Shown here: positions 25,831 through 35,086 of the stretch, piece after piece
Position numbering within the stretch: the first letter of the stretch is position 1
How the letters are laid out: each line of letters opens with the position of its first letter
Notes under the pieces: generated by a model
What the model was told of the DNA's origin: nothing
What the model saw: the letters and a program-made list of their open reading frames with translations, nothing else
The model's database searches: none
Program-made: the position numbers and the translations under genes
From: JANQEA01 sp964466035
GTDB taxonomy: Bacteria > Bipolaricaulota > Bipolaricaulia > UBA7950 > UBA9294
DNA: 64,000 nucleotides
Assembly (NCBI GenBank): GCA_964466035.1
Contig: CAYXLR010000001.1
Location: forward strand, 1 to 64,000
Direction: 5' to 3'

Positions 25831-26466
25831 ATGTTCACCCTCATCGATCTGACGCAGACGCTGGACGCTAAGAGCCTGAGCTATCCGGGGACGGTTCGGA
25901 CGTGGACGGCCGAGCGGCAGGACGTCCGAAGCGATCTCGCCACCCTCACGCGCTTCTCGGACTTCGATCCGCACGGCGGGACGCACTTGGACGCGCCGCT
26001 GCACTTCGCGCCGGGCGGCGCCGATGCCGCCGGCGTCCCGCTTCGGTTGTTCCCGGCGATTGTCGTGCCGGTCGGATCCCCCCGGATCGATGCGGACTCC
26101 GTTCCGGAAAATTGCGCCGGACGAGCGGTGCTCTTCTCGACCGGGTGGGAGGACCGCGCCGGGACGGCGGACTACTACGAGGGGTTTCCATCGATGACGC
26201 TTGAGGCGGCGCAGCTGCTGGTCGACCGCGGCGTCGGGTTGGTCGGCCTCGACACGCCGAGCGTCGACGGCAGGACGGACGGGAAGCCGTCGTATCCGGC
26301 CCACGAGATCCTCTGCGGGGCCGGCGTGCCGATCGTCGAGGGGCTGGTCAACCTTCGCGCGCTGCTCCCGGTGGAGGGCGAGATCCTGTTCGCGGCGTTT
26401 CCGCTCAAGCTGCGCGGGATCGAGGCCTCCCCGGTCCGCGCCGTGGCGCTCGCGCGCGAGGACTGA
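25831..26466 (+). CDS. cyclase/kynurenine formamidase-like metal hydrolase
   Basis: The 211-residue protein has the family metal-binding motif HGGTHLDAPLHF near residue 49 and a second conserved region GLVGLDTPSVD. The family includes kynurenine formamidase and other metal-dependent hydrolases of amides or lactones. GGAGGG at ideal spacing supports the ATG at 25831. Its stop overlaps the ATG of the kinase gene (TGATG), so the two are coupled. No tryptophan-degradation genes are adjacent, so the substrate stays open. Confidence 0.88.
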   Translation: MFTLIDLTQTLDAKSLSYPGTVRTWTAERQDVRSDLATLTRFSDFDPHGGTHLDAPLHFAPGGADAAGVPLRLFPAIVVPVGSPRIDADSVPENCAGRAVLFSTGWEDRAGTADYYEGFPSMTLEAAQLLVDRGVGLVGLDTPSVDGRTDGKPSYPAHEILCGAGVPIVEGLVNLRALLPVEGEILFAAFPLKLRGIEASPVRAVALARED

Positions 26467-27323
26467 TGGTCGATCAACGGGAGCCTGTCGTCCGCGAGCT
26501 GACGCGGATCGGCGAGGGACGAACGGCCGAGATCTTCGCGTGGGGAGAAGGTCGCGCGTTACGACTGTTCCGCGAGGGCACGTCGCGTGAATGGGTCCGT
26601 CACGAGATGGAGGTCTATCGGAGCGTCCAGCGCGCGGGGCTCGGCTCTCCGGGCGTTCATCGGGCGGAATCGGACGACGGGCTCATCGAGATCGGCGGTC
26701 GGTTCGGCTTTGTCATGGATCGGATCGACGGCTCGTCGATGCTTCAAGTGTTGACGGCCCGGCCCTGGCGGCTTTGGCGCACTGCGCGGGGATTCGCCCG
26801 GTTGCACCTGGCGATGCACGCTTCGACGGCGCAGGGGCTTCCGTCGCAGCGCGAGAGGTTTCACGGCGTGCTCGACCGGATCTCGGGAACGATCGGATCC
26901 GATGTCGCGGATCGGATCCGTGCGACGATCGATCGGCTGTGGACCGCCGACGCCGTCTGCCACGGCGACTTCCACCCGGACAACGTGCTGATGAGCGATC
27001 GCGGGCCGGTCGTCATCGACTGGGGGCCGGCGACGTCGGGGTGTCGCGCCGCGGACGTAGCGCGGACGGCCTACCTCCTTCGCTGCGCCACGCCGCCTCC
27101 GGGGACCCGGTGGATCGAGCGGCTGATCACCGCCCTCTTCCGTCGACTGTTTCTGGTCGCTTACAGACGAGTCTACCTTCGCGGGTCGACGGTCGTGTGG
27201 AGCGACGTGATCCGTTGGGGACCAGTCATTGCGGCCCTGCGCCTGGGGGAAGGGATCCCCGAGGAGCGGAGGCGGTTGCTGCGAGTCATCCGGAAGCACT
27301 TCGGGGACTCTACCGAACGGTAG
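26466..27323 (+). CDS. aminoglycoside phosphotransferase/choline kinase-like protein
   Basis: The 285-residue protein has the APH-family catalytic loop CHGDFHPDNVL and the metal-binding VIDWGPA. It probably phosphorylates a small metabolite; with no other resistance genes nearby, antibiotic resistance should not be assumed. It is translationally coupled to the cyclase-family hydrolase upstream, suggesting one pathway. Confidence 0.83.
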   Translation: MVDQREPVVRELTRIGEGRTAEIFAWGEGRALRLFREGTSREWVRHEMEVYRSVQRAGLGSPGVHRAESDDGLIEIGGRFGFVMDRIDGSSMLQVLTARPWRLWRTARGFARLHLAMHASTAQGLPSQRERFHGVLDRISGTIGSDVADRIRATIDRLWTADAVCHGDFHPDNVLMSDRGPVVIDWGPATSGCRAADVARTAYLLRCATPPPGTRWIERLITALFRRLFLVAYRRVYLRGSTVVWSDVIRWGPVIAALRLGEGIPEERRRLLRVIRKHFGDSTER

Positions 27324-27360
27324 GCCCAGGCGCCGTCTCGAACCCCGCAAGCCGACGGGA

Positions 27361-27366
27361 TACAGT
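27361..27366 (+). promoter_or_regulatory. -10 box of leaderless gene
   Basis: TACAGT ends six bases before the GTG at 27373 with no Shine-Dalgarno between. It decides the GTG as the start, since the frame is open further upstream over the kinase gene. Confidence 0.5.
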
Positions 27367-27372
27367 GAGCGT

Positions 27373-27750
27373 GTGCGAAAGCAGTACTACTTCCGGCGAA
27401 CCGAGTGCGGGCTTCTCGCGTGGGACGTCGATCGCCTGGTCGAGGCATCGCGGGACTTCGTCCCGATCGAGGTGCCGTTGTCGGAGATCCACGAACTCGA
27501 CGAGACGTTCTGGTTCGACCACGAGGAGCAGGAACCGACCTGCCGCCGCGTCGCGCTGCATGCCAAGCTGATGAGCGAGACGGACTTGAGCCGTCCGATC
27601 GTCCCGTCGCGAGACGGCCGGGTGATGGACGGGATGCATCGGGTCTGCAAGGCGCTGATCGAGGGGCGGGAGACGATCCGAGTGGTTCGATTCGACGTCG
27701 ATCCCGAGCCGGACTACGTCGACGTCCGTCCCGACGAGCTGCCGTACTAG
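27373..27750 (+). CDS. small ParB/Srx-like domain protein
   Basis: The 125-residue protein has a sequence pattern seen in short ParB-N-like (sulfiredoxin-fold) proteins: IVPSRDGRVMDGMHRVCKAL in the place of the nucleotide-binding loop, and a C-terminus PEPDYVDVRPDELPY. Its role is unknown. The GTG start sits six bases after a TACAGT box, so the gene looks leaderless. Confidence 0.6.
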   Translation: MRKQYYFRRTECGLLAWDVDRLVEASRDFVPIEVPLSEIHELDETFWFDHEEQEPTCRRVALHAKLMSETDLSRPIVPSRDGRVMDGMHRVCKALIEGRETIRVVRFDVDPEPDYVDVRPDELPY

Positions 27751-27843
27751 GCCTCGTCGTTCTCGCGGCACGTTTCGCCTCGAGGACCGGCTGGACTTCC
27801 GAGCGGTTCGTCCCCAGAATGGCCGCGTTGAGGGGGGAATCGC

Positions 27844-28548
27844 ATGGAGTACTCGCCGATCCTTGCCGTGGCCACGGCGGTCTTCGAGGTCCTCGTCGCC
27901 GGGTGGGCCTTCGCGACCCGGTTCAAACCGGGCTCCCGGGGCGTCGTGGGGACGACGGGGGCGATCCTTCTGCTGCTCGCCGGGTACCAACTCGCCGAGA
28001 TCGCGATCTGCGACGACGTCGCGGTGGCCGGGTTCCTGCCTCGACTGGCGTTCCTCATCGTGACGCCGCTTCCGGCGCTCGGTCTGCTGCTGATCGCGCA
28101 GCTTCGCCGGGGTTCATCGCGGCTTCTTAGCGCGTCGGCCTACGGGATGCTCGCCGCGACCGCCGGGGTCGTGGTCTGGATTCTGTTCGATCGATCGTTC
28201 GCCGCGGCGTCGGTCTGCAACGCGGTCTACGCACGCTACGCTCACGGGATGCCGCGCTTCCTCGTCTACGCGTGGTTCTACTGGATCGGCCTCGCCGGGA
28301 TGATTCTGCTCTCCGGCTACGGCGCGATGACCTGTCGAGATCCGCGCCGCCGCCGGCAGCTGGTTCTGGTCTTCGTGGGGACGACGGGTTTCGTTGCGCT
28401 GTCGGCGTTGACTTCGTGGTTCGTGCCCGCCACGCGCGGCGCGCTCCCGTCGATCCTTTGCCACTTCGCGCTCCTCCTCGCGGTCTTCCTGGCGCGTCTG
28501 GTCTACCTCGAGGGGAAGCCCGCGCCGTCGCAGAAGGTCGCCGGCTAG
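27844..28548 (+). CDS. seven-span membrane protein of unknown function
   Basis: The 234-residue protein is almost entirely hydrophobic with about seven predicted membrane spans and short polar loops (KPGSRG, RRGSSR, CRDPRRRRQ). I recognise no family signature. GAGGGGGG precedes the ATG. It overlaps the convergent PGPGW gene by four bases at its 3' end. Confidence 0.7.
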   Translation: MEYSPILAVATAVFEVLVAGWAFATRFKPGSRGVVGTTGAILLLLAGYQLAEIAICDDVAVAGFLPRLAFLIVTPLPALGLLLIAQLRRGSSRLLSASAYGMLAATAGVVVWILFDRSFAAASVCNAVYARYAHGMPRFLVYAWFYWIGLAGMILLSGYGAMTCRDPRRRRQLVLVFVGTTGFVALSALTSWFVPATRGALPSILCHFALLLAVFLARLVYLEGKPAPSQKVAG

Positions 28549-28958
28549 AGCTTGAGGGTAAGCGGCTCCTTCCCCGCCTTCTTCCGGATCCAGTTGATCG
28601 AGTCGATCACGCCGCGCCGCGTCGCGACCCATCGTTGCAGCCGGAACTTGCCGGGGAAGTCGAGCAGGGCGACGGCGATGAGCAGGGTCAGCAGGCCCTG
28701 GCCCGGCAGGACGAGCATCAGAGCCCCGGCGACGAGTAGGGCGCCGCCGAGGGCGTTCTTCGCGACCAGCCAGACCCACCGGAACCACGGGCGCTTGCGG
28801 TTCCACGCGGCACCGGAGCGGCGCGGATGCGCGAAGTAGTCGGCCGGGATCCGAACGACCAGAAGCGGCACGGCGATCAGCGCGGCGATGAGCATCCCCG
28901 TCGAGACGAGGGCGATCCACACCGCCGCCGTTTGGCTCAGTCCGATCCATTCCAACAT
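28545..28958 (-). CDS. PGPGW-type transmembrane protein
   Basis: The 137-residue protein has an N-terminal membrane span, a loop, and the central LPGQGLLTLLIAVALLDFPGK region characteristic of the putative transmembrane family PGPGW. It ends with a basic cytoplasmic tail. Function is unknown. The ATG at 28958 was preferred over an upstream TTG, although its GGAGG is 12 bases away. Confidence 0.75.
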   Translation of the reverse strand: MLEWIGLSQTAAVWIALVSTGMLIAALIAVPLLVVRIPADYFAHPRRSGAAWNRKRPWFRWVWLVAKNALGGALLVAGALMLVLPGQGLLTLLIAVALLDFPGKFRLQRWVATRRGVIDSINWIRKKAGKEPLTLKL

Positions 28959-29157
28959 CGTACGCCAGGTCCTCCGGGGCAATCCTCGGCGAAACGATCG
29001 GCCGATTCCAGGGGGAGGGTCCGCCGGTGTCGAGAGATCCGGCGGAACCTCAAGCCTACCGCAGTTCGGGTGACGTGAGGGGCCTGGATCTTCAAAAGTG
29101 CGATCCGGAGGACGAAAGACGTCGGGTTCCGTTTGCGGCGTTCGTTCGCCGGAAACC

Positions 29158-30255
29158 CTATAGAAAGCCCGGAGGGATCTTCACCGCGAAGCGGCACGCG
29201 TCCGCGCCCTCGAGCATCGTCTGCACGAGCCGCACCTCCGGCTTGCGTCCGAACACGATCTCCCACTCTTGGGCGTACCAGCCGCCGGAGCAGTGGCAGA
29301 AGCTTCGCGACACGGCCTTCCCGTCGCGGATGGCGTCGCGCACGAGCGGGCAGAAGCACGCCTGGTAGCGCTTCTCCGCCGGGTCGGTGGCTTGATCGTA
29401 GGTCTCCTGCCGCGCCGGCCGACGTTCGATGATCAGGAGCGGCTCCTCGCCCGACTCGTCGAGCGAGTACTTGCCCCCGAGGAACGGCTCGTCGGTGAGC
29501 TTCCGAACCAGCGCGCGCAGGTCGTGGCCGACCTCGTCCCACGCAGCTTTGAGGAGGTCGCCGCTCTGGACGATGTAGTGATGGGCGCAGCCGTTGAGGA
29601 TGCAGGCGCGCTCTCGCTCGTCCGGGACCTCGCGATCGAGTCGCTCGACGGCCGCTTGGACCCATTCGGCGGCGAGACGACCGTCGAGCGCATCGGCCAG
29701 CCCCTCGCTTCCGGCCATGACGCGGGCGGCGGCCTCCGGACCGGCGTACTGAGTGACGCCCGCCTCCAGCGCGTCGAGCCACATCGGCAGGTGGTAGGGA
29801 TACTGGACCTCGAGGACGAACCGCTCGTTCTCGGTCCCGACGGTATCGAGCCCCTCGTGGTAGAGGAACCGCGTCGGGTCGTCGCCGACGAGGATCGAGC
29901 GGGAGCCGATGAACTCCGCGAACCCCTTCCACGTGTCGGCGAGGTTCGTCCCCTCGGGGCCGCCGGTCAACGGTCCGACGTGGGTGATCGAGAACACCGG
30001 CAGGGACGGGAGCGTCTTGGCGACGAACCCATCTCGTGTCGCCGGCTCACGGACCGGGAACGCGAGCTCGAAATCGGTCTTCCCGTCGCGGGGAAAGCCG
30101 AGCTTGAGAGCGATCGGAGGTCCGGCGATGACGTCGGCGACACCGGGCAACAGGTCGGCCAGCGTCCGAACGACCTCGCCCTGGTCGGCCAATTGCCTGC
30201 GTGCCGTCAGTACGTGCATCGGGTGTACCCGTTTCCATGTGATTCGGTCGCTCAT
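29158..30255 (-). CDS. two-domain protein: GyrI-like N-terminus, Cys-rich C-terminus
   Basis: The 365-residue protein starts with a region (about 1-180) that resembles GyrI-like/effector-binding domains (AFPVREPATRDGFVAKTLPSLPV, GPLTGGPEG). The C-terminal half has CFCPLVRDAIR and FCHCSGGWYAQEWEIVFGR, a cysteine pattern like that in L-2-amino-thiazoline-4-carboxylate hydrolase-related proteins. It could sense or process a small molecule. AAAGGGGGCGG precedes the ATG. The domain assignments are by pattern and need a profile search. Confidence 0.5.
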   Translation of the reverse strand: MSDRITWKRVHPMHVLTARRQLADQGEVVRTLADLLPGVADVIAGPPIALKLGFPRDGKTDFELAFPVREPATRDGFVAKTLPSLPVFSITHVGPLTGGPEGTNLADTWKGFAEFIGSRSILVGDDPTRFLYHEGLDTVGTENERFVLEVQYPYHLPMWLDALEAGVTQYAGPEAAARVMAGSEGLADALDGRLAAEWVQAAVERLDREVPDERERACILNGCAHHYIVQSGDLLKAAWDEVGHDLRALVRKLTDEPFLGGKYSLDESGEEPLLIIERRPARQETYDQATDPAEKRYQACFCPLVRDAIRDGKAVSRSFCHCSGGWYAQEWEIVFGRKPEVRLVQTMLEGADACRFAVKIPPGFL

Positions 30256-30339
30256 GCCGCCCCCTTTCGAATCCGACCCGGAGTGTCGGAGGCGCCCGTT
30301 GCCCCACCGCCTCGCATCCGCTCCTGTGGACGTGCTCCG

Positions 30340-30567
30340 TTACTCGCTCTCGCGGCCGCTCAAGAATCGTACGACAGCGCCGACGAACGGGACCGGGAAC
30401 TCCATGTGCACCGAGTGCGCTGCGCCGGCGACGAGCAGGAACTCCGCGTCGGGAAGCCGCCTCGCCAGAGCTCGTCCCTCCTCGGGAGGAAAGAGGATGT
30501 TGTCCTCCCCGGTCATGACGAGCGTTCTCGCCCCGGTGTCGGCCCCGAATGCCCGAGCGATCTCTCG
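30340..30567 (-). pseudogene. remnant of alpha/beta hydrolase (C-terminal part)
   Basis: Seventy-five codons read as the C-terminus of an alpha/beta hydrolase: TLVMTGEDNILFPPEEG contains the Asp-loop strand and GAAHSVHMEFP the catalytic-His region. The N-terminal two thirds, including the nucleophile elbow, are absent, and upstream sequence belongs to the divergent gene. It is a 5'-truncated fragment. Confidence 0.7.
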
Positions 30568-30684
30568 GGATCGCGCGGAACCGCTCGGCCGGGATTCGCG
30601 CGGCGGTCGTGAAGCAGCTCGTCGGTTCGTGGCCCGCGTGGCGACCTTGTGGGGGTAGCCGTCGTCCGCTACTGTCGGAGCGGA

Positions 30685-31335
30685 ATGCGTCGACGGACCT
30701 TCATTCGATGTGGCGTGCTTGTCGCGGTGGCCGTGGCGGTGCCGTTCTTTCAGGGCGCGTACGCCCAGGCGTTCACGGCGGACGTCACCGGGGCGGGGAC
30801 GCTCGTCGCTTGGCTCTCCGGACTGGAGATCCTCGCGACGATCGCGGGAGAGATTCACATGGAAGGAGAGGTCGCGCTCGACGGGGAGGCCGTGTCGTTC
30901 TCGGCCGAAGGGACGCTCTGCGGCTTCGGAGCCCGAGGCATCACGACGCTGATCAGCGAAGGATGGGTCGGGTACGCGGCCGCAGGCAGGTCGGCCGACG
31001 GCGAACCGATCGAGATTCGCGGCCTCCTCTACGCGCGCCGGAAGAGCCTGATCCCCCTTCAGGCGGGCGACGTGTTCGTCGGGACGCAGCGGGCCGTGAT
31101 CGAGTTCGGCGGTGAAGCGTTCCCGTTCTTTGGGGAGTTCTCGGGGACTGTCGAGGGCGGCTTGGAGCCGGCGGAGACGCCGATGACGATCCAGCTCGGC
31201 GGAGAGGGGACGGTCCGCCTGGAAGGGGAGGAAGTACCGCCGGACGCGCGGCTTCCCTCGGCGATCCCGCTCGACCACCCGGCGCTTCCCCTCGAGTTCC
31301 TCCGGTACGTGTCCGGCCTCGATCTTGGCATCTAG
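30685..31335 (+). CDS. secreted protein of unknown function
   Basis: The 216-residue protein has a clear signal peptide (residues 1-29, cleavage after AYA). The mature part is beta-rich with no cysteine motif apart from two single residues, and no domain I recognise. TACTGT lies nine bases upstream of the ATG with a poor Shine-Dalgarno, so it may be nearly leaderless. Probably periplasmic. Confidence 0.6.
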   Translation: MRRRTFIRCGVLVAVAVAVPFFQGAYAQAFTADVTGAGTLVAWLSGLEILATIAGEIHMEGEVALDGEAVSFSAEGTLCGFGARGITTLISEGWVGYAAAGRSADGEPIEIRGLLYARRKSLIPLQAGDVFVGTQRAVIEFGGEAFPFFGEFSGTVEGGLEPAETPMTIQLGGEGTVRLEGEEVPPDARLPSAIPLDHPALPLEFLRYVSGLDLGI

Positions 31336-31461
31336 GCCGACGGCAATCCGAACTCCCGATCTGGCTGTCGCTTCAGGCATCGCGTAGAATCCGGCGGTCG
31401 ATCCTCGTAGTCCTCCCGAACCGCTTGGGGAGGAACGGTCGATACGCTCGGAGGCAAGAGC

Positions 31462-32457
31462 ATGAGACCTCGACTTCCTGATGGCCACACGGCCCGCGCG
31501 GCGTCGGCCGAGGACATCCCCGAGCTGGCCGCGCTCGACGCGGCCCACACCCGACGCGCGGTCGGGAAGGCCCTGCGCACCGAGAACGAGATCCGCGTCG
31601 AATGGAAATCGCCGACCTTCGATCCCCGAACCGACTCGCAGGTCGTCCTCTCCTCCGATGGAGCGATCGTCGGTTGGTGCGAGGTGTACGACCAAGCGCC
31701 GCACGTTCGAATCTCGAGCCGGCTGCGCGTCGCCCCGGGCTCGGACGGACGAGTTGCGAAGCGGCTGATCGAATGGGCGGTCGAGCGCGCGCGCGCGGGC
31801 GCCGAGAAGGCGTCGCCGGACGCGAAGGTCGTCTTCACCCAGGGCGCCTACGAGGGGGACCCCGAATCCGTCGCGCGCCTGGAGGCGGCGGGCTTCCGGC
31901 ACGTCCGGAGCTTCCACCGCATGCGGATCGAGATGGCGGAGCCGCCGCCCGCGCCGGTCTGGCCGGACGGGATCGCCGTCCGCCCGCTCGTCGCGGGGCA
32001 GGACGATCGGGCCGCCGTCCAGGCGATGGTCGACGTCTCCCGGGATCACTGGGGGTACGTCGAGGCGCCGTTCGAAGAGGAGCTCGAGGAGTGGAGGCAG
32101 TGGATCCACGAGGACGAGGACTTCGACACCGATCTCTGGTTCCTCGCCTGTGACGCTTCCGGCGGGATCGCCGGGTTCTGCCAGTGCTATCCGCTCGCCG
32201 GCGAGGACCGGTCGACCGGCCTCGTCGACGGGCTCGGCGTGCGCCGCGCGTGGCGGCGCCGCGGCCTGGCGACGGCGCTGCTTCGGCACGCCTTCCGGGC
32301 GTTCTACGACCGAGGCGTTCCGAACGTGGAGCTCGGCGTCGACTCGGAGAGCCTCACCGGGGCGACCCGCCTCTACGAGCGGGCCGGGATGCGCCTCGTC
32401 TGGACGAACCGTGTCTACGAGCTGGAGCTGCGCGGCGGTGCCGAGGGACCGCCGTAG
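31462..32457 (+). CDS. tandem GNAT N-acetyltransferase
   Basis: The 331-residue protein consists of two GNAT folds. The C-terminal one (about 170-325) has a good acetyl-CoA loop, VDGLGVRRAWRRRGLATALL, followed by NVELGVDSESLTGATRLYERAGM. The N-terminal one is degenerate. The arrangement resembles mycothiol synthase (MshD-like) but without other mycothiol genes the substrate is unknown. GGAGG precedes the ATG. Confidence 0.85.
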   Translation: MRPRLPDGHTARAASAEDIPELAALDAAHTRRAVGKALRTENEIRVEWKSPTFDPRTDSQVVLSSDGAIVGWCEVYDQAPHVRISSRLRVAPGSDGRVAKRLIEWAVERARAGAEKASPDAKVVFTQGAYEGDPESVARLEAAGFRHVRSFHRMRIEMAEPPPAPVWPDGIAVRPLVAGQDDRAAVQAMVDVSRDHWGYVEAPFEEELEEWRQWIHEDEDFDTDLWFLACDASGGIAGFCQCYPLAGEDRSTGLVDGLGVRRAWRRRGLATALLRHAFRAFYDRGVPNVELGVDSESLTGATRLYERAGMRLVWTNRVYELELRGGAEGPP

Positions 32458-32493
32458 CGGCTCTCGGAACGTGGATCGGAGCGCGGAGGCGGC

Positions 32494-32499
32494 TACACT
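32494..32499 (+). promoter_or_regulatory. -10 box of leaderless AOR gene
   Basis: TACACT ends six bases before the ATG at 32506; no Shine-Dalgarno lies between. No good -35 box is visible. Confidence 0.45.
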
Positions 32500-32505
32500 G
32501 CACGC

Positions 32506-34353
32506 ATGGGATCCGTCTGCCGAATCGATCTGACCGGGAAGCGCGTTTCGCGGGAGCCTCCCGACGGACGGGTCGCGCGACGGTTCCTCGGCGGACGCGG
32601 GGCGAACATGGCCGCGTTGTTCGATTCCTTGTCCCCGCGGCTCGATCCGCTCTCCCCGAATGCGCCGCTGGTCTTCGGCGTCGGTCCGCTCGTCGGGACG
32701 GGTTTTCCGAGCGCGGCCCGGTTCAACGTCTCCGGCCGATCGCCTCAGACCGGAATCCTCGGCGACTCGAACGCCGGCGGCTTCTTCGGGCAAGAGCTCC
32801 GGCTCGCCGGGATCGACCGGCTCGTCATCACCGGGAGGGCGGCGGAGCCGACGGTGCTGCGGATCGACGACGACCGGATCGAGTTCGTCGACGGACGCGG
32901 TCTGTGGGGACTCGACACGGTCGAGGCAACCGAGGCGATCCACGCGCTTCTCAACGATCCGAACGTCCAGGTCGCCGTCGTCGGACCGGCGGCCGAAAAC
33001 GGGGTCGCCTTCTCTGGGATCTTCGCCGGCCTCGTCCGCGCGGCGGCGCGGACCGGCATGGGTCGCCTGATGGCGTCGAAGAACCTGAAGGCGGTCGCGG
33101 TCCGGGGAACCGGCGCGGTACCGATCGCCGATCCGGCCCGCTTCCGAGACCTCTGCGCTCGGCTGCGCGAGGCGATCCTCGCCCATCCGGAATATGAGAT
33201 CCGTTCGCGGCTCGGGTCGACGCAGCTGGTCGCCGCGTTGCAGCGGATCGGCGGCCTGCCGACGCGGCACTTCCAGTCCGGGACGTTCGAGCACGCCGAC
33301 GCGGTTTCCGGGGAGACGATCGAAGCGAAGTACAAGGTCCGTTCGATGGCGTGCGCCTCCTGTCCGGTCCACTGCAGCCGGTACGTCGAGGTCGACGATC
33401 CGCGGTTCCCGGGCCTGCGGTTCGAAGGGCCGGAGTACGAGCCGCTCGCCGGCTTTACCGCCCGCGTCGGAAACGCGGATCTGCCGCTCGCGCTGTACGC
33501 GGTCGACCGCTGCAACCGGCTCGGGCTCGACGCGATCGCGACGTCCGAGGGGATCGCGTGGGCGATGGAATGCGCGGAGCGAGGGATCCTCGATCGCGGC
33601 GCCGCGGACGGCCTCGACCTGTCGTTCGGAAGCGGCGAGACGGTCCTGGCGCTGATCGAGCGGATCGCGCGGCGGGAAGGGTTCGGCGACGCGCTCGCCG
33701 ACGGCGTGCGTGCCGCCGCGGAGAAGCTCGGCGTCGGCGGCGAGCTGGCGATGCACAGCAAGGGGCTCGAGCTGTTCCAGGCCGACGTCCGGGCGATGAA
33801 GGGGTACGCCCTCGGCAACGCGGTCGCCAGCCGCGGCGCCGACCACCTCCGCTCCGAGCCGTGGTTCGAGCTCTCCGGCGACCGGGAGGAGGGGATCCGC
33901 CGGTACGGGATCGCGGAGACGGCCGACCGCCTCGCCTGGCGAGGGAAGGGGATTCTGGTCAAGGAGTACGAAGAGAAGGCCGCGGTCGCCGACGCGGTCG
34001 GCGTCTGCAAGAACGTCTACAACAACATGGAGGTCCTCGACTGGGGCGAAACCGCCGAGGCGCTGAACGCCGCGATCGGGGGCGACTGGATCGGCGAGGA
34101 AGTCCGCCGCGCCGGCGAGCGGATTGTCAACGCCGAGCGGGCCATCAACGCCCGGTTCGGGATCCGACGGGCGGACGACAGGCTGCCGCGCCGCTTCCTC
34201 GAGGAGCCGGCCGGACCAGCCGACTCGCCGTCGGCCGGTTCGGTCGTCGAGCTCGAGCCGATGCTCGACGAGTACTACGCGGCCCGCGGTTGGGACGTCG
34301 AGACCGGGCTCCCCACGCGGGAGAAGCTCCAGGAGCTCGGACTGGGAGGGTAG
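32506..34353 (+). CDS. aldehyde:ferredoxin oxidoreductase-family tungstoenzyme
   Basis: The 615-residue protein matches the AOR family over its full length (usual size about 600-620). The [4Fe-4S] ligands are Cys283, Cys286 and Cys290 in ACASCPVHC plus Cys501 in GVCKN. The pterin-binding N-terminal domain begins RIDLTGK, with FLGGRG and FNVSGRSP. It would oxidise an aldehyde to acid, reducing ferredoxin, with a bis-pterin tungsten cofactor. The gene abuts a TIGR04076 gene (TAG then ATG), which suggests a partner. The family includes several substrate classes, so the name AOR is generic. It looks leaderless. Confidence 0.92.
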   Translation: MGSVCRIDLTGKRVSREPPDGRVARRFLGGRGANMAALFDSLSPRLDPLSPNAPLVFGVGPLVGTGFPSAARFNVSGRSPQTGILGDSNAGGFFGQELRLAGIDRLVITGRAAEPTVLRIDDDRIEFVDGRGLWGLDTVEATEAIHALLNDPNVQVAVVGPAAENGVAFSGIFAGLVRAAARTGMGRLMASKNLKAVAVRGTGAVPIADPARFRDLCARLREAILAHPEYEIRSRLGSTQLVAALQRIGGLPTRHFQSGTFEHADAVSGETIEAKYKVRSMACASCPVHCSRYVEVDDPRFPGLRFEGPEYEPLAGFTARVGNADLPLALYAVDRCNRLGLDAIATSEGIAWAMECAERGILDRGAADGLDLSFGSGETVLALIERIARREGFGDALADGVRAAAEKLGVGGELAMHSKGLELFQADVRAMKGYALGNAVASRGADHLRSEPWFELSGDREEGIRRYGIAETADRLAWRGKGILVKEYEEKAAVADAVGVCKNVYNNMEVLDWGETAEALNAAIGGDWIGEEVRRAGERIVNAERAINARFGIRRADDRLPRRFLEEPAGPADSPSAGSVVELEPMLDEYYAARGWDVETGLPTREKLQELGLGG

Positions 34354-34956
34354 ATGCACGAGCTGTGGATCGAGGTCGAGCGCGTCGAGGGGGTCTGCAC
34401 CGGCCCGATTCCGATGGTCCCTGGCACGGCCTTCCGGGTGCGGAACGGCAGCCTGATCTTCCCCGGAGGCGGGCCGATCTGCCTGTTTGCGCTGCAGAGC
34501 CTCCTCCCGATGATTCCGGCCAAGGAGCGGCTGACCGACGGCGATCCGGCCACCGGCTGGATGGGCCGGGTCGAACACGTCCAATGTCCCGATCCGAAGG
34601 GGAGGGCGATCTGGCGGATCGAACAACGCACGTTCGGCTCGACCGACGTTGCGGCGGGCGCGGAGACGTACGAGATCCCGCCGCCCGTCCGCGATGACTT
34701 GGTGATCACGGTCGAGCGGATCGAGGGGCGATGCCTCGAAGGGATGTGCGTCGGCCGGACGGCCCTCCTCCGCGGAAGCAGCCTGTACCTGCCGCAGCCG
34801 TTCTGCCTCTACGCGCTGCAGGCGGCCTTGCCGATGCTGCCGGCGATGCAGCGGAAGCTCGACCCGGCCGACTGGATGACGACCGAGAACGAAGTCGTCT
34901 GCCCCGATCCGCTGGGGAACGTGGTCCTCCGGATCGAGAAGGTCGGATCGGGTTAG
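34354..34956 (+). CDS. TIGR04076-family protein, duplicated domain
   Basis: The 200-residue protein holds two copies of the TIGR04076 domain. The first is about 1-90 (VERVEGVCTGPIPMVPG, ICLFALQSLLPMIPA, VQCPDP) and the second about 115-200 (VERIEGRCLEGMCVG, FCLYALQAALPMLPA, VVCPDP). Each carries conserved Cys in the same places, hinting at a metal or redox site. Its ATG follows the AOR stop with no gap, so the products are probably made together. Function is unknown. Confidence 0.85.
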   Translation: MHELWIEVERVEGVCTGPIPMVPGTAFRVRNGSLIFPGGGPICLFALQSLLPMIPAKERLTDGDPATGWMGRVEHVQCPDPKGRAIWRIEQRTFGSTDVAAGAETYEIPPPVRDDLVITVERIEGRCLEGMCVGRTALLRGSSLYLPQPFCLYALQAALPMLPAMQRKLDPADWMTTENEVVCPDPLGNVVLRIEKVGSG

Positions 34957-35086
34957 TCTACCGACCCGGTCAGCAGGATGGTCTCATCCGGGATCGGCTT
35001 CCTGGGCATGGCTTTCGGGCTAACGGGAGATGGTCCCGCGCTTCGTGAGACGGGATCGAGACGCCGGAGCCGAAGACTGTGACAAG

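Noticed and set aside
26466..27323. aminoglycoside resistance gene
   Set aside because: The fold is right but the family is broad and the coupled cyclase-type hydrolase points to metabolism.
30340..34626. 1428-codon open frame on the minus strand
   Set aside because: It runs antisense to the GNAT, AOR and TIGR04076 genes and has the Arg/Pro-rich composition of a high-GC shadow frame. Only its last 75 codons are real (hydrolase remnant).
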